64,000 bases of DNA from Enterococcus pallens ATCC BAA-351. GTDB taxonomy: Bacteria; Bacillota; Bacilli; Lactobacillales; Enterococcaceae. The stretch's first letter is position 1, and every line of letters starts with the position of its first letter. A program made the position numbers and the translations under genes. Of the stretch, positions 1-8,591 are shown in pieces. The notes under the pieces were generated by a model. The model saw nothing but the letters and a program-made list of their open reading frames with translations. It had not been told where the DNA came from and ran no database searches. The stretch lies in contig NZ_ASWD01000002.1 of assembly GCF_000407485.1 (NCBI RefSeq), forward strand, positions 434,001-498,000, written 5' to 3'.

Positions 1-1
1 A

Positions 2-637
2 AAACAAAAGAGAATCGAAATGAATCATTTACGTAACCAAATTCGGCCCCATTTCTATCTCAATATTTTGACTATGATTCATAGTATGATGCAAACTCAG
101 CATTATCATGAGATTGAACAACTGACTCTTTCTACTTCTAACTATTTCCGTTACCTTTTTCAAACTAATCAGGACTTTATTTCATTAAAGGGAGAGCTGA
201 ATCATATTCATGACTATCTTGACATTCAGAAGCTACGCTACGGTGACAGCTTTCAATTCAATCTTAAGGTGAATCCTCAGTTGGAAAATGTTTTAATTCC
301 ACCGCTGATTTTACAGACCTTTATTGAGAATATTTTTAAGCATTGCTTTTCTGTCGATACGAATCTAGTCATATCTATGGAAATAGATTATGCACCTGAT
401 TCCCTCGAATTTTATCGTATTATCATCGAGGATAATGGTCCTGGGTTCCTAGAAGAAGAATTAAGCAAGCTTCGTGCTCGGGTATCTTTAGTTACCGAAG
501 AAGGGAAACATGTAGGATTGACCAATACTTTCGAGCGCTTAGATTTATTGTATTCTGAAAACTATCAACTACTATTAAGCAATAGGCTCGATCAAGGAGC
601 AAGTATTCACTTAATTTTGCCTATTGAGCTAGCTTAA
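2..637 (+). CDS. YesM-type sensor histidine kinase, C-terminal part (cut by window edge)
   Basis: This is the cytoplasmic kinase end of a two-component sensor. The reading frame is open from base 2, so the ATG at 20 is internal and the sensor and membrane part lies before the window. The phospho-acceptor region shows RPHFYLN, the variant of PHFLYN typical of the YesM/LytS class. It is followed by an HATPase domain with an N box (ENIFKH), a G1 box (DNGPGF) and a GLTNTFERL box. The response regulator gene follows after 10 bases, so the two are co-transcribed. Such pairs usually control sugar uptake genes next to them; here the target is probably outside the window or in the arabinose block. The family is clear and the ligand is unknown. 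Confidence 0.9.
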   Translation, partial: KQKRIEMNHLRNQIRPHFYLNILTMIHSMMQTQHYHEIEQLTLSTSNYFRYLFQTNQDFISLKGELNHIHDYLDIQKLRYGDSFQFNLKVNPQLENVLIPPLILQTFIENIFKHCFSVDTNLVISMEIDYAPDSLEFYRIIIEDNGPGFLEEELSKLRARVSLVTEEGKHVGLTNTFERLDLLYSENYQLLLSNRLDQGASIHLILPIELA

Positions 638-647
638 AGGAGGCCCT

Positions 648-2201
648 ATGAACACTTTAATTGTAGATGACGATCGTTACATTATTCAGGCTCTTCAAGA
701 AAAAATTGATTGGGAGGACTTAGGAATAGAAACCGTCTTCTCCGCCTACAATATGCGCCAAGCACAAGGAATCATTAAAGAACATCACATTGACCTGCTG
801 ATTAGTGATATTGAGATGCCTCAAGGAAGCGGTCTGCAATTATTAGCTTGGATTAGGCAAGAAAACTATCATCTCCAAGCAATCTTTCTTACAAACTATG
901 CCGATTTCAATTACGCTCAAAAAGCTATCGAATTGCAAAGCTTTGAATATTTTTTAAAACCAATTGAATTTGATAAGTTGGAATTAATCATTAGAAAGGT
1001 GCTAAAACGCATCAAACAAGAAGCTTTCCAGCAAAAGAGCCATAGTTTAATTGAGGATTCCTTCTGGTTTGATTATTTACGTAAATCCACTCTCCAAAGA
1101 GAAGCTGAGTTTTTGTTTGAGGCGGCTAGCAAAAAAGTCTCAGTATCAAAAGACGAAAAGCTTCTACCAGCGGTGATAACTCTGGATCTCTTGGAACAAG
1201 ATACCGCTATCGAAAATCACTCTTGGAGCAAACTACTGCGAGAAACTCTTGTTACTGCTACAGCTGAATTGACATCCTTGTCTTTGGTCACTTCTTTTAA
1301 AATAGACAATTACTCGGATAAATATTTTTGTTTACTAAAAACTTCACCAGCTGAGTTTTCGAAACTGCAGGTATCTGTCCTACATGATCTCGTGACGGAT
1401 AAGCTGAACAAAACGAATCAATTTGTCGTAGGTGAGCTTTCTTCAATGGAGAATATCTTGGTAAATACCCATCAGATATATCATTTTATCCAAGATTTTT
1501 GTGGGCATAATGATCAGCTCTATTTCATTAGTAAGAATAGCTATCCTTTACCAGATCATGAAGTTCTTAAACTGAATTTTTCTAACTTTTTGACTTCCAG
1601 TTCTGAATCACTTGAGGAACTAATTCAAAAAGAAATAGGTCGCTACGAAAAAAAAGACGTCATTGCTATGACTATCCTAAAAAGCTTGCGCCCAGATTTG
1701 ATTCAAAAAATAGGCATTTATTTAGATCAAAAAGAAATTTTAGCACATAAGCTATTTCAAAATCCGAAGCATGATTTTTTGATTCAACGAAGCTATAACT
1801 CCATTGAGGCATTTGTTCGTTACGTTTCTTATTACATTCAAACTGCTAAAGATCAAGTGGACTTTCTTGAATCAAAGCAATCCATCGCTCAGTTATTACT
1901 TGATTATATTGATCGCCACTACACGGAAGAAATTAATCGAAAAACATTAGCAGAACACTTTTTCTTAAGTCCGGATTATTTGGCACGATTATTTAAAAAA
2001 GAGACTGGAGACACCTTGATTAATTACTTAACTGAAAAAAGAGTAGCTAGAGGAAAAGAGCTGCTGCTGGAAACCGAGACCCCTGTCTACTTGATCGCTA
2101 GTCAGATCGGCTATGACAATTATTCTTATTTCTCAAAGGTTTTTAAGAAGACCACAGGAATGTCACCCATAGATTTCAGGAATGAAGGAAAGCCTTCATA
2201 A
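648..2201 (+). CDS. YesN-type response regulator with AraC DNA-binding domain
   Basis: This 517-residue protein is the partner of the preceding kinase. Residues 1-120 form a receiver domain with the acidic patch VDDD near the start and the phosphorylatable aspartate in the LLISDIEMP segment. A long middle region of about 280 residues has no motif I recognise, as is usual for YesN proteins. The last 100 residues carry two helix-turn-helix units of the AraC family, including the KKTTGMSPIDFR signature. A GGAGG ribosome binding site lies just before the ATG. When phosphorylated it should activate sugar-related promoters. The substrate cannot be read from the sequence. Confidence 0.92.
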   Translation: MNTLIVDDDRYIIQALQEKIDWEDLGIETVFSAYNMRQAQGIIKEHHIDLLISDIEMPQGSGLQLLAWIRQENYHLQAIFLTNYADFNYAQKAIELQSFEYFLKPIEFDKLELIIRKVLKRIKQEAFQQKSHSLIEDSFWFDYLRKSTLQREAEFLFEAASKKVSVSKDEKLLPAVITLDLLEQDTAIENHSWSKLLRETLVTATAELTSLSLVTSFKIDNYSDKYFCLLKTSPAEFSKLQVSVLHDLVTDKLNKTNQFVVGELSSMENILVNTHQIYHFIQDFCGHNDQLYFISKNSYPLPDHEVLKLNFSNFLTSSSESLEELIQKEIGRYEKKDVIAMTILKSLRPDLIQKIGIYLDQKEILAHKLFQNPKHDFLIQRSYNSIEAFVRYVSYYIQTAKDQVDFLESKQSIAQLLLDYIDRHYTEEINRKTLAEHFFLSPDYLARLFKKETGDTLINYLTEKRVARGKELLLETETPVYLIASQIGYDNYSYFSKVFKKTTGMSPIDFRNEGKPS

Positions 2202-2260
2202 AAGTAAAAAAGCCTTTCAAAACTGCAGTGCTAATTTAATAATGTTTTCAGACTCCAAAT

Positions 2261-2313
2261 TAAAAAAGAAAATACGATCAAGAGAAAAAAAGGTTTCTTT
2301 TGGTCGTATTTTC
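2261..2313 (-). terminator. Terminator at the end of the galM/araADB operon
   Basis: Bases 2268-2287 pair with 2294-2313 as a stem of about 20 bp with a few G-T pairs and a 6-base loop. On the minus strand it is followed by a T run (2262-2267). It lies 57 bases after the galM stop and closes the arabinose operon. It faces the end of the yesN-type gene and may work in both directions. Confidence 0.8.
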
Positions 2314-2369
2314 ATATAGCGCTTAGTTCCTTAGCCTTTTCAGTTGCTCCACAACAATTTCGCAGCCTT

Positions 2370-3428
2370 TTATTTGTCTTCTAAGAAAAAGCGGAAACTT
2401 GTCTGATAGCTAATCGGTGTATCCGCTGGCAAAATCGGTGCAGCAAAATTTGGTTCCTTAACTGCATTTGGAAAATACTGCGTTTCCAGGCATACCCCTG
2501 ATCGAGATTGGTAATAAACATTTTGTTTCCCACGTTCGTTGTCAACAAAATTTCCTGAGTAAAATTGTATACCAGGCAAATCGGTAGAAACCGCCATAGA
2601 AATTCCACTGCTATCTCCGGTCAGAATTCCCGCCTCTCCAAGGGTTTCCGCAGGCTTGTCCAACACAAAATTATGATCATATCCACCGGTAAACTCCAGC
2701 TGCTGGCAGGCTGCATCAATTTCCGCGCCAATTTTTTTCTTTTGCGTAAAGTCAAAGGGCGTGTCTTTTACTGTGACTATTTCACCAGTAGGAATCGAGT
2801 CACTATTCAGTACTGGCGTATATTCCTTCGCATTTAATTGCAGCTCATGATTTAAAATAGATCCGCTATCGTGTCCGTTCAAGTTAAAATAGCTATGATT
2901 GGTCGGATTGAAAACCGTTGTCTCGTCTGCTTCACCTGAAAAAGTGATACTCAAAGAGTTGTCCACTTTCAATTGGTAAGCAACGCTGCAAATCAAAGTA
3001 CCGGGAAATCCTTGATCACCAGCTGGACTGTTTAATTCAAAGATAATTTTATTAGCAGCTTCGTCGATTGTTTTAACCTGCCACAACCGTAATTGAAATC
3101 CATTTGGACCACTATGAAGATTGTTTTCCCCTTCATTTTTGGCTAGCTGATGTCTCTCTCCGGCTAGGTCAAATGCGGAATTTGCAATTCGATTCGCATT
3201 GCGGCCAATGGTTGCGCCAAAAAAGGTCTTAGTATTGTTGAGGTATTGCTCACTGTTGTCATAGCCTAGAACAACATCTCTTAGATGGCCTTGTTTATCT
3301 GGCACCCAAAGATTGATCAGGGTTGCCCCAAGATTGCTGACAGTCATTTTCATCCCTGAAGTGTTTTCAAAATCAAACAGGTAAGCTGTTTCACCATTAG
3401 GTAGTGAGCCAAAAAATCTCTTTTCCAT
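2370..3428 (-). CDS. galM: Aldose 1-epimerase (mutarotase)
   Basis: This 352-residue protein interconverts alpha and beta anomers of aldoses, here most likely L-arabinose before isomerisation. The family pattern is visible: N-R-I in the first third, the active-site histidine segment NPTNHSYFNLNG, and the C-terminal CLETQYFPNA segment that holds the catalytic glutamate. The length is normal. It is the last gene of the ara operon, 56 bases after araA, with a clear AGGAGG site before the ATG. It has no signal peptide, so it acts in the cytoplasm. The family is certain; arabinose as the main substrate is inferred from position. Confidence 0.92.
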   Translation of the reverse strand: MEKRFFGSLPNGETAYLFDFENTSGMKMTVSNLGATLINLWVPDKQGHLRDVVLGYDNSEQYLNNTKTFFGATIGRNANRIANSAFDLAGERHQLAKNEGENNLHSGPNGFQLRLWQVKTIDEAANKIIFELNSPAGDQGFPGTLICSVAYQLKVDNSLSITFSGEADETTVFNPTNHSYFNLNGHDSGSILNHELQLNAKEYTPVLNSDSIPTGEIVTVKDTPFDFTQKKKIGAEIDAACQQLEFTGGYDHNFVLDKPAETLGEAGILTGDSSGISMAVSTDLPGIQFYSGNFVDNERGKQNVYYQSRSGVCLETQYFPNAVKEPNFAAPILPADTPISYQTSFRFFLEDK

Positions 3429-3484
3429 TTTATCCTCCTAAACGAATAGATTGGCCTGGAGCTTTCCAAGCCAATCCATGGAAT

Positions 3485-4909
3485 TTATTTAATCGTTACG
3501 TATTCTAAATCAACCAGCTTCGCCCAAGCTTCAATTTGTTCAGTTGTCAGATTCAATGAAACGACCGTGTGATGTCCACCACCTGTGCGAATCCATGCCC
3601 CGACACCATCATGGAAATTCGGTTTCACCTTCCATAATACCCGTGCCACTGGTAAGTTTGGTGCTTCCTCAGTTGGTTCAAAAGCTTCTACTTCATTGAT
3701 TAACAGCTTGTAGTGCGTACCAAAGTCGGCCATCGAAACCACGACCCCATCTCCAGCTTTTCCATCAAAGACTAATCGAGCAGGATCTTCACGATCACCC
3801 ATTGATAATGGAGAAACGACAATTTTTGGTTTGTTAACAGCTAAGGTAGGATCAACCTCCATCATATGAGACTGTAAAATTGCTTCTTTTCCAGCCGCTA
3901 ATTCATACGTATAGTCTTCCATGAAGCCAGTGTTTTCGTTGTTGGCCATCACCTTCAACAACCGATCCAAGGCAGCTGTTTTCCAGTCGCCTTCTCCAGC
4001 GAATCCATAGCCTTCAGCCATTAATCGTTGAACGGCTAAGCCTGGCAGCTGCTGCATGCCGTACAAATCTTCAAAATTAGAACTGAAGGCATTGTAATTC
4101 CCTGCCTCTAAAAAGCGTCGCAAGCCAATTTCCTGTTTCGCCTGCACCTTCACATGAGCTTCCCAAGTCTCATGATCATAATCACCGTAATCAAAATCAT
4201 AAAGCTCTTTGTATTCGGCAAATAAGGCTTCCACTTCTTCTTCCTTCACAGCATCAATAAATTGAACTAAATCCCCGATTCCAAAATAATCCACTACCCA
4301 GCCAAATTGAATCTGAGCTTCTACCTTGTCGCCTTCTGTCACAGCTACATTGCGCATATTGTCACCAAAGCGAGCGACTTTAATATTAAAGCTTTCATTG
4401 TAAGCCACCGCAACATCCATCCAGTCAGCAATTTGGGCTTGGACACTTTCAGTTTGCCAGTAGCCAACAACGATTTGGTTTTGCTTTTTCAAGCGTGCAT
4501 TGATGAAGCCATATTCACGATCCCCATGAGCCGATTGGTTTAAATTCATGAAGTCCATATCAATTGTTTCCCAAGGGATACTTTCATTAAATTGAGTCGC
4601 TAAATGCAGTAAGGGCTTTTGCAGCAGCTTGGTCCCACGAATCCACATTTTTGCTGGAGAGAAAGTATGCATCCAAGTGATAACACCAGCTACCTCATCT
4701 CGATAGTTAACTTCCTTCATGATGTTTGTGATCGTATCTGCTGTTACTGCTAGTTCCTTTAATACAATTGGATAGCGCATCTTGCCGCTTTCGTTTAAGC
4801 CCTTGACGATGGTTTCTGCATTGCTTTTCACGTTTTGCAACGCTTCTTCTCCATATAAGTGCTGTGACCCTACAACAAACCAAAATTCCTTTTTACTGAT
4901 TGCTAACAT
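3485..4909 (-). CDS. araA: L-arabinose isomerase
   Basis: AraA converts L-arabinose to L-ribulose, the first committed step of arabinose use. The 474-residue length is normal for the family. The N-terminal [14 protein letters not shown] block, the [12 protein letters not shown] block, the [14 protein letters not shown] segment with a metal-binding glutamate, and the C-terminal GGGHHTV segment with metal-binding histidine are all present. The start has a GAGGAG site at good spacing. It sits between araD and galM in one operon, 36 bases from araD. Confidence 0.97.
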   Translation of the reverse strand: MLAISKKEFWFVVGSQHLYGEEALQNVKSNAETIVKGLNESGKMRYPIVLKELAVTADTITNIMKEVNYRDEVAGVITWMHTFSPAKMWIRGTKLLQKPLLHLATQFNESIPWETIDMDFMNLNQSAHGDREYGFINARLKKQNQIVVGYWQTESVQAQIADWMDVAVAYNESFNIKVARFGDNMRNVAVTEGDKVEAQIQFGWVVDYFGIGDLVQFIDAVKEEEVEALFAEYKELYDFDYGDYDHETWEAHVKVQAKQEIGLRRFLEAGNYNAFSSNFEDLYGMQQLPGLAVQRLMAEGYGFAGEGDWKTAALDRLLKVMANNENTGFMEDYTYELAAGKEAILQSHMMEVDPTLAVNKPKIVVSPLSMGDREDPARLVFDGKAGDGVVVSMADFGTHYKLLINEVEAFEPTEEAPNLPVARVLWKVKPNFHDGVGAWIRTGGGHHTVVSLNLTTEQIEAWAKLVDLEYVTIK

Positions 4910-4945
4910 TGTATTCGCTCCTCTAAATTAATTATTTTTTCTTGT

Positions 4946-5644
4946 TTACTTTGCTTGCCCGTAATAGGCGTTTTTTCCATGTTTTCGTAAATAATGTTTA
5001 TCCAATACCCGCTGCGGCAGTTCCTCTGCGTAGCTATTTAATTGGCGCGTGAACAAATTCATTTTTGCTACCTCATCCAACACTACCGCATTCATTACGG
5101 CACTTTTAGCATCCTTGCCCCAAGTAAAGGGTCCATGCCCATGCAGTAGAACACCAGGAATCTCCATAACATCGATTGCTCTTTCTTTAAAAGTCTCTAT
5201 AATGACATTGCCTGTCTCATATTCATACCCAGCATCAATTTCTTGTTGGGTTAAAAATCGGGCACAGGGAACACTGCCGTAAAAAGTGTCCGCATGAGTG
5301 GTTCCCATCGCTGGCAAATCTAAACCAGATTGCGCCCAAATCGTTGCCCACGTAGAATGCGTATGGCAAATCCCGCCAATTTCTGGAAAAGCTTTGTACA
5401 AAACGGCGTGTGTCGCTGTATCCGAAGAAGGATTCATTTCTCCTTCAATCACCTGATTCTCTAAATCTACCACCACCATATCGGAAGCCTTCATCTCTTC
5501 ATAGCTGACTCCGCTTGGTTTGATGACAAAATAACCTGTTTCGGCATCAAAAGCACTCACGTTTCCCCAGGTGTACTTAATCAAACCTTGCTTGGGTAAT
5601 TCTAAATTGGCTTGAAAAACTTCTTCTTTTAATTGCTCCAGCAT
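4946..5644 (-). CDS. araD: L-ribulose-5-phosphate 4-epimerase
   Basis: AraD converts L-ribulose 5-phosphate to D-xylulose 5-phosphate, which enters the pentose phosphate or phosphoketolase route. This is a zinc-dependent class II aldolase fold protein of 232 residues. The metal-binding histidines are visible in [10 protein letters not shown] and [11 protein letters not shown], and the [14 protein letters not shown] block is typical of AraD. The araB stop lies 12 bases before the ATG and a GGAGT site is present. The assignment rests on family motifs and the ara context. Confidence 0.96.
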   Translation of the reverse strand: MLEQLKEEVFQANLELPKQGLIKYTWGNVSAFDAETGYFVIKPSGVSYEEMKASDMVVVDLENQVIEGEMNPSSDTATHAVLYKAFPEIGGICHTHSTWATIWAQSGLDLPAMGTTHADTFYGSVPCARFLTQQEIDAGYEYETGNVIIETFKERAIDVMEIPGVLLHGHGPFTWGKDAKSAVMNAVVLDEVAKMNLFTRQLNSYAEELPQRVLDKHYLRKHGKNAYYGQAK

Positions 5645-5656
5645 CTAATCCACTCC

Positions 5657-7246
5657 TTATTTCAACGCATCAATTGCAGCTTTTTCAATCGTTAGTCCTT
5701 TTAAATAGCGCTCAGTAAATTGTTCATAGCCTTGCAAATCCTCTTCGGTGGGAATAATCGTAACGCCTTCATCTCCAGCAAAAACCTTTTGCTCCAAGAA
5801 CTCAGCTAGAGATAATGACTCTTCCTCCATTTGATAAGCAGCTAACAAAGCGATCCCCCAAGCTCCGCCTTCACCAGCTGTTTCCAGCACAGTCACAGGA
5901 GCTTCCATTGCTGCTGCTAAGATCCGCTGACCAACTTCAGGGGTTTTGAATATTCCTCCATGACCAACTAATTTGTCGATCTGAATTTGTTCTTTTTTCA
6001 AAATTTCCATTCCGATGCGCATGGCACCAAACGCACTAGACAAGTGCAGACGCATGAAGTTGGCTAAGCTAAAATCACTCTCAGGTGTCCGAACAAATAA
6101 TGGTCTGCCTTCATTAACTCCGGTAATATTTTCGCCAGAGTAATAGCCATAAGACAGTAATCCGCCACAGTCAGGAGCGCCCTCTAAAGCTTTAGTGAAT
6201 AACGTGTCATATAGCTTTTCTCCGCTAATTTCCAGTCCCAAGCTTTCAGCAAATTCTTTGAACACTTTTACCCAGGCATTAATTTCAGAGGAGCAATTGT
6301 TGGTGTGAACCATCGCTACTAAATCGCCTGCAGGTGTGGTCACCAAGTCAATCTCAGGATGAACCTCCTTTAATTCTTCCTCCAAAACGATCATGGCAAA
6401 AGCCGACGTGCCTGCCGAGACATTTCCAGTCCGTTGACCAACACTATTGGTGGCAACCATCCCGGTTCCCGCATCGCCTTCAGGTGGACAAAGAGGAATT
6501 CCTGGCTGAAGTGTTCCTGTCGGATCAAGCAAATAGGCGCCTTCTTGGGTCAGAGTACCTGCATTTTCTCCAGCTAGCAGAACCTTAGGCAAAAGCGCCT
6601 GCAGCTCTTTAGTAAAGCCTTCCTTTTCAGCCAGCTCCTTGAAAATGTTCAACATCGTCTGATCGTAATTTTTGGTCGTACTATTGATTGGGAACATGCC
6701 AGACGCATCACCAACACCTAATACTTTTTGTCCGGTCAACTGCCAATGAATGTAGCCTGCCAGGGTGGTAAAATAAGTGATTTCTGCTAAATGCTCTTCA
6801 CGATTCAATATTGCCTGATACAAATGAGCAATGCTCCAGCGTTGAGGAATATTGTAGTGAAAAGCAGCGGTCAGCTTTTCTTCTGCCTCACTTGTGATAG
6901 CGTTGCGCCAAGTTCTAAAGGGAACCAGCAGCTCATCCTGTTCATCGAAGGCCATGTAGCCATGCATCATTGCGCTAAAACCGATTGAGCCAATCTTAGT
7001 TAAGGTTTCACCATACTTTTCAAACACTTCTGCGGCCATTTTCCGATAGCTGACGCGTAAGCCCTTCCAAATTTCCTCTAATGAATACGTCCAGATGCCC
7101 TCTTCCAGCTTGTTCTCCCACTCATAGCTTCCACCTGCAACGGGTGTCAAATCCGATCCAATTAACACAGCCTTGATGCGTGTCGACCCAAACTCAATAC
7201 CCAAAGCTGTCCGTCCATCCATAATATCCAGCTTGGTCTGAACCAT
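5657..7246 (-). CDS. araB: L-ribulokinase (FGGY family)
   Basis: AraB phosphorylates L-ribulose to L-ribulose 5-phosphate. It is an FGGY kinase of the lactobacillus/enterococcus type, with the phosphate-binding start [13 protein letters not shown], the [12 protein letters not shown] block in the middle and [13 protein letters not shown] near the C-terminus. The start is uncertain. The promoter (-10 at 7302-7307) places transcription near 7295, so any ATG above that is excluded. The first ATG inside the transcript is 7246. However, the strong ribosome binding site AAGGAGG (7273-7279) is 26 bases from that ATG and exactly 8 bases from an in-frame ATT at 7262-7264. Initiation at this AUU would add six residues. 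It is the first gene of the araB-araD-araA-galM operon. Confidence 0.94.
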   Translation of the reverse strand: MVQTKLDIMDGRTALGIEFGSTRIKAVLIGSDLTPVAGGSYEWENKLEEGIWTYSLEEIWKGLRVSYRKMAAEVFEKYGETLTKIGSIGFSAMMHGYMAFDEQDELLVPFRTWRNAITSEAEEKLTAAFHYNIPQRWSIAHLYQAILNREEHLAEITYFTTLAGYIHWQLTGQKVLGVGDASGMFPINSTTKNYDQTMLNIFKELAEKEGFTKELQALLPKVLLAGENAGTLTQEGAYLLDPTGTLQPGIPLCPPEGDAGTGMVATNSVGQRTGNVSAGTSAFAMIVLEEELKEVHPEIDLVTTPAGDLVAMVHTNNCSSEINAWVKVFKEFAESLGLEISGEKLYDTLFTKALEGAPDCGGLLSYGYYSGENITGVNEGRPLFVRTPESDFSLANFMRLHLSSAFGAMRIGMEILKKEQIQIDKLVGHGGIFKTPEVGQRILAAAMEAPVTVLETAGEGGAWGIALLAAYQMEEESLSLAEFLEQKVFAGDEGVTIIPTEEDLQGYEQFTERYLKGLTIEKAAIDALK

Positions 7247-7301
7247 CTTTTCTTCGCTTTTAATAGGAATCGCCTCCTTATTTCCACTATTTGATAAGCC
7301 C

Positions 7302-7330
7302 AGTATATAATTCATGTACGTACATGTCAA
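7302..7330 (-). promoter_or_regulatory. araB operon promoter
   Basis: On the minus strand a perfect -35 TTGACA (7325-7330) and -10 TATACT (7302-7307) are separated by exactly 17 bases. It reads toward araB. An AraR-type palindrome fills the spacer, so a bound repressor would block RNA polymerase directly. The promoter core is consensus; repression is inferred. Confidence 0.9.
7314..7325. promoter_or_regulatory. AraR operator 1 (inside the araB promoter spacer)
   Basis: The perfect palindrome ATGTACGTACAT lies between the -35 and -10 of the araB promoter. It shares the GTACGTAC core of AraR operators known from Bacillus subtilis. Its centre is 32 bases from that of the second operator, about three helical turns, as expected for cooperative binding. 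Confidence 0.85.
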
Positions 7331-7344
7331 CAATAATATTTAAA

Positions 7345-7360
7345 TTTGTACGTACACAAA
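7345..7360. promoter_or_regulatory. AraR operator 2 (upstream of the araB -35)
   Basis: The sequence TTTGTACGTACACAAA is a near-perfect palindrome with the GTACGTAC core. It lies just upstream of the -35 box, centred 32 bases from operator 1. Two in-phase operators fit the cooperative repression described for AraR. Confidence 0.85.
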
Positions 7361-7361
7361 G

Positions 7362-7392
7362 ACAAAAAATAAACAGCCCATTACAGGCTGTT
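7362..7392 (-). terminator. araR terminator
   Basis: The stem AACAGCC (7372-7378) pairs with GGCTGTT (7386-7392) around a 7-base loop. A T-rich tract follows on the minus strand (7362-7371). It lies just after the araR stop and insulates araR from the araB promoter. Confidence 0.85.
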
Positions 7393-7397
7393 AGTTT

Positions 7398-8471
7398 TTA
7401 CTTTTTCAATACAGAATCTCTGGTTACTAATTCAGGTTCGTAAAGAATACTTTCTCCATATTTTCCAGTTTCAACGGCTTGAATAATCCAATTTGCTGCA
7501 TCATTTCCCATTCTTTCCTTCGGATGTATCAGAGTGGACAGCTTTACTGCTCCAACCTTACTTAACGAAGAATCATCATTGCCGATAATCGAAATTTGTT
7601 CTGGTACTTGATAGCCAGCTTCCACTAAACGATCCAGCAGTAAACTTGCAATCTGATCATTGTAACAAACTATTCCGGTGATTTCCGGGGCTTCTTTTAA
7701 CCGGGACTTTACTAAGTCCGGTACTTGCTTTCTGGTTTCCGTCGTATACGTTACGATATCCTCTGGGGCAAATTGAATGTCGTATTGCTCACAGGCCTGA
7801 ATAAAGCCTTTCATCCGATATTTCCCTTGCAGGTCGTCAATTTTGGTCACAAACAGCAGCTTGTCATGCTGCTGATGAATCAAATATTCTGCCGCTAAAA
7901 AACCCACCTTCACATCATCCACACAAATGGATGCAGATTCCAGCTCTTCATATACCGCATTAATCATTACCATCGGGATTCCTTGTTCCCTTAACCGCAC
8001 ATACAAAGCAAGGTTGGGATTGTATTGATTGCTTTTGGTTGGCTCGACGATTAATCCGTCCACGCCATAACGAATCATCTTCTCCAAACAAGCCTTTTCC
8101 TGCTGATAATCATTGTTGGTGCTGGCCAGCAATAAAGAATACCCATGCTCACTTAAGGTTTTCTCAATTCCGCGAATAATCGAAGGAAAGATATAATCAG
8201 ACAAGTAAGTAGTAATTACCCCGATTGTTTTGGGTGTTGGACCTTTACTTCTTTTGTAGGCATCGTCAACATACGTACCTGAACCCTTTTCTTTTCTTAA
8301 ATAGCCTTCATTGACCAGCTGGGCGATTGACTGCCGAACGGTATGGCGACTCACATCATAATCCTTTTGCAGCTGCAATTCAGGAGGAATCGTTGTGCCT
8401 ACTGGATAATCACCAGAGAAAATCTTTTCTTTTAGTTCATCTGCAATAATTTGATACTTTGTTTTGCTCAT
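7398..8471 (-). CDS. araR: Arabinose repressor AraR (GntR head, LacI-type sensor)
   Basis: This 357-residue protein has a GntR-family winged helix in residues 1-70 (YDVSRHTVRQSIAQL recognition region). From about residue 80 it has a LacI/GalR-type sugar-binding domain beginning with TIGVITTYLSDYIFPSI. This unusual fusion is the hallmark of AraR, which leaves its operators when L-arabinose binds. It is encoded just upstream of the araB promoter with its own terminator. An imperfect AraR-like palindrome lies right after its own -10, which suggests autoregulation. Function is assigned from architecture, context and the GTACGTAC operators. Confidence 0.93.
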   Translation of the reverse strand: MSKTKYQIIADELKEKIFSGDYPVGTTIPPELQLQKDYDVSRHTVRQSIAQLVNEGYLRKEKGSGTYVDDAYKRSKGPTPKTIGVITTYLSDYIFPSIIRGIEKTLSEHGYSLLLASTNNDYQQEKACLEKMIRYGVDGLIVEPTKSNQYNPNLALYVRLREQGIPMVMINAVYEELESASICVDDVKVGFLAAEYLIHQQHDKLLFVTKIDDLQGKYRMKGFIQACEQYDIQFAPEDIVTYTTETRKQVPDLVKSRLKEAPEITGIVCYNDQIASLLLDRLVEAGYQVPEQISIIGNDDSSLSKVGAVKLSTLIHPKERMGNDAANWIIQAVETGKYGESILYEPELVTRDSVLKK

Positions 8472-8493
8472 GTGGATAGTCCTTCCTAAGAAT

Positions 8494-8522
8494 TTGTCCG
8501 AACAATTTTTTTAATTGTAGCA
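8494..8522 (-). promoter_or_regulatory. araR promoter with a likely AraR operator
   Basis: On the minus strand an extended -10, TGCTACAAT (8514-8522), reads toward araR. Right downstream, at about +2 to +13 of the expected start, lies TTGTTCGGACAA (8494-8505 on the minus strand). This is an imperfect palindrome close to the AraR consensus. It fits autorepression by a bound block. Confidence 0.6.
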
Positions 8523-8550
8523 TACTTCCTCGGTGAAAGGGAATGCCTAC

Positions 8551-8582
8551 AAAAAAGAGAGCCCTCTTTCTAAGGTCTCTCT
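8551..8582 (-). terminator. Terminator of the GPH symporter gene
   Basis: An AGAGAGCC/GGTCTCTCT stem with one bulged base is followed on the minus strand by six T. It sits 9 bases after the stop codon of the symporter gene that ends at 8592. Confidence 0.75.
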
Positions 8583-8591
8583 CCATTACAA

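Noticed and set aside
7247-7333. Longer araB start at 7333 or 7315
   Set aside because: Both ATGs lie at or upstream of the -10 box of the araB promoter and so cannot be in the transcript.
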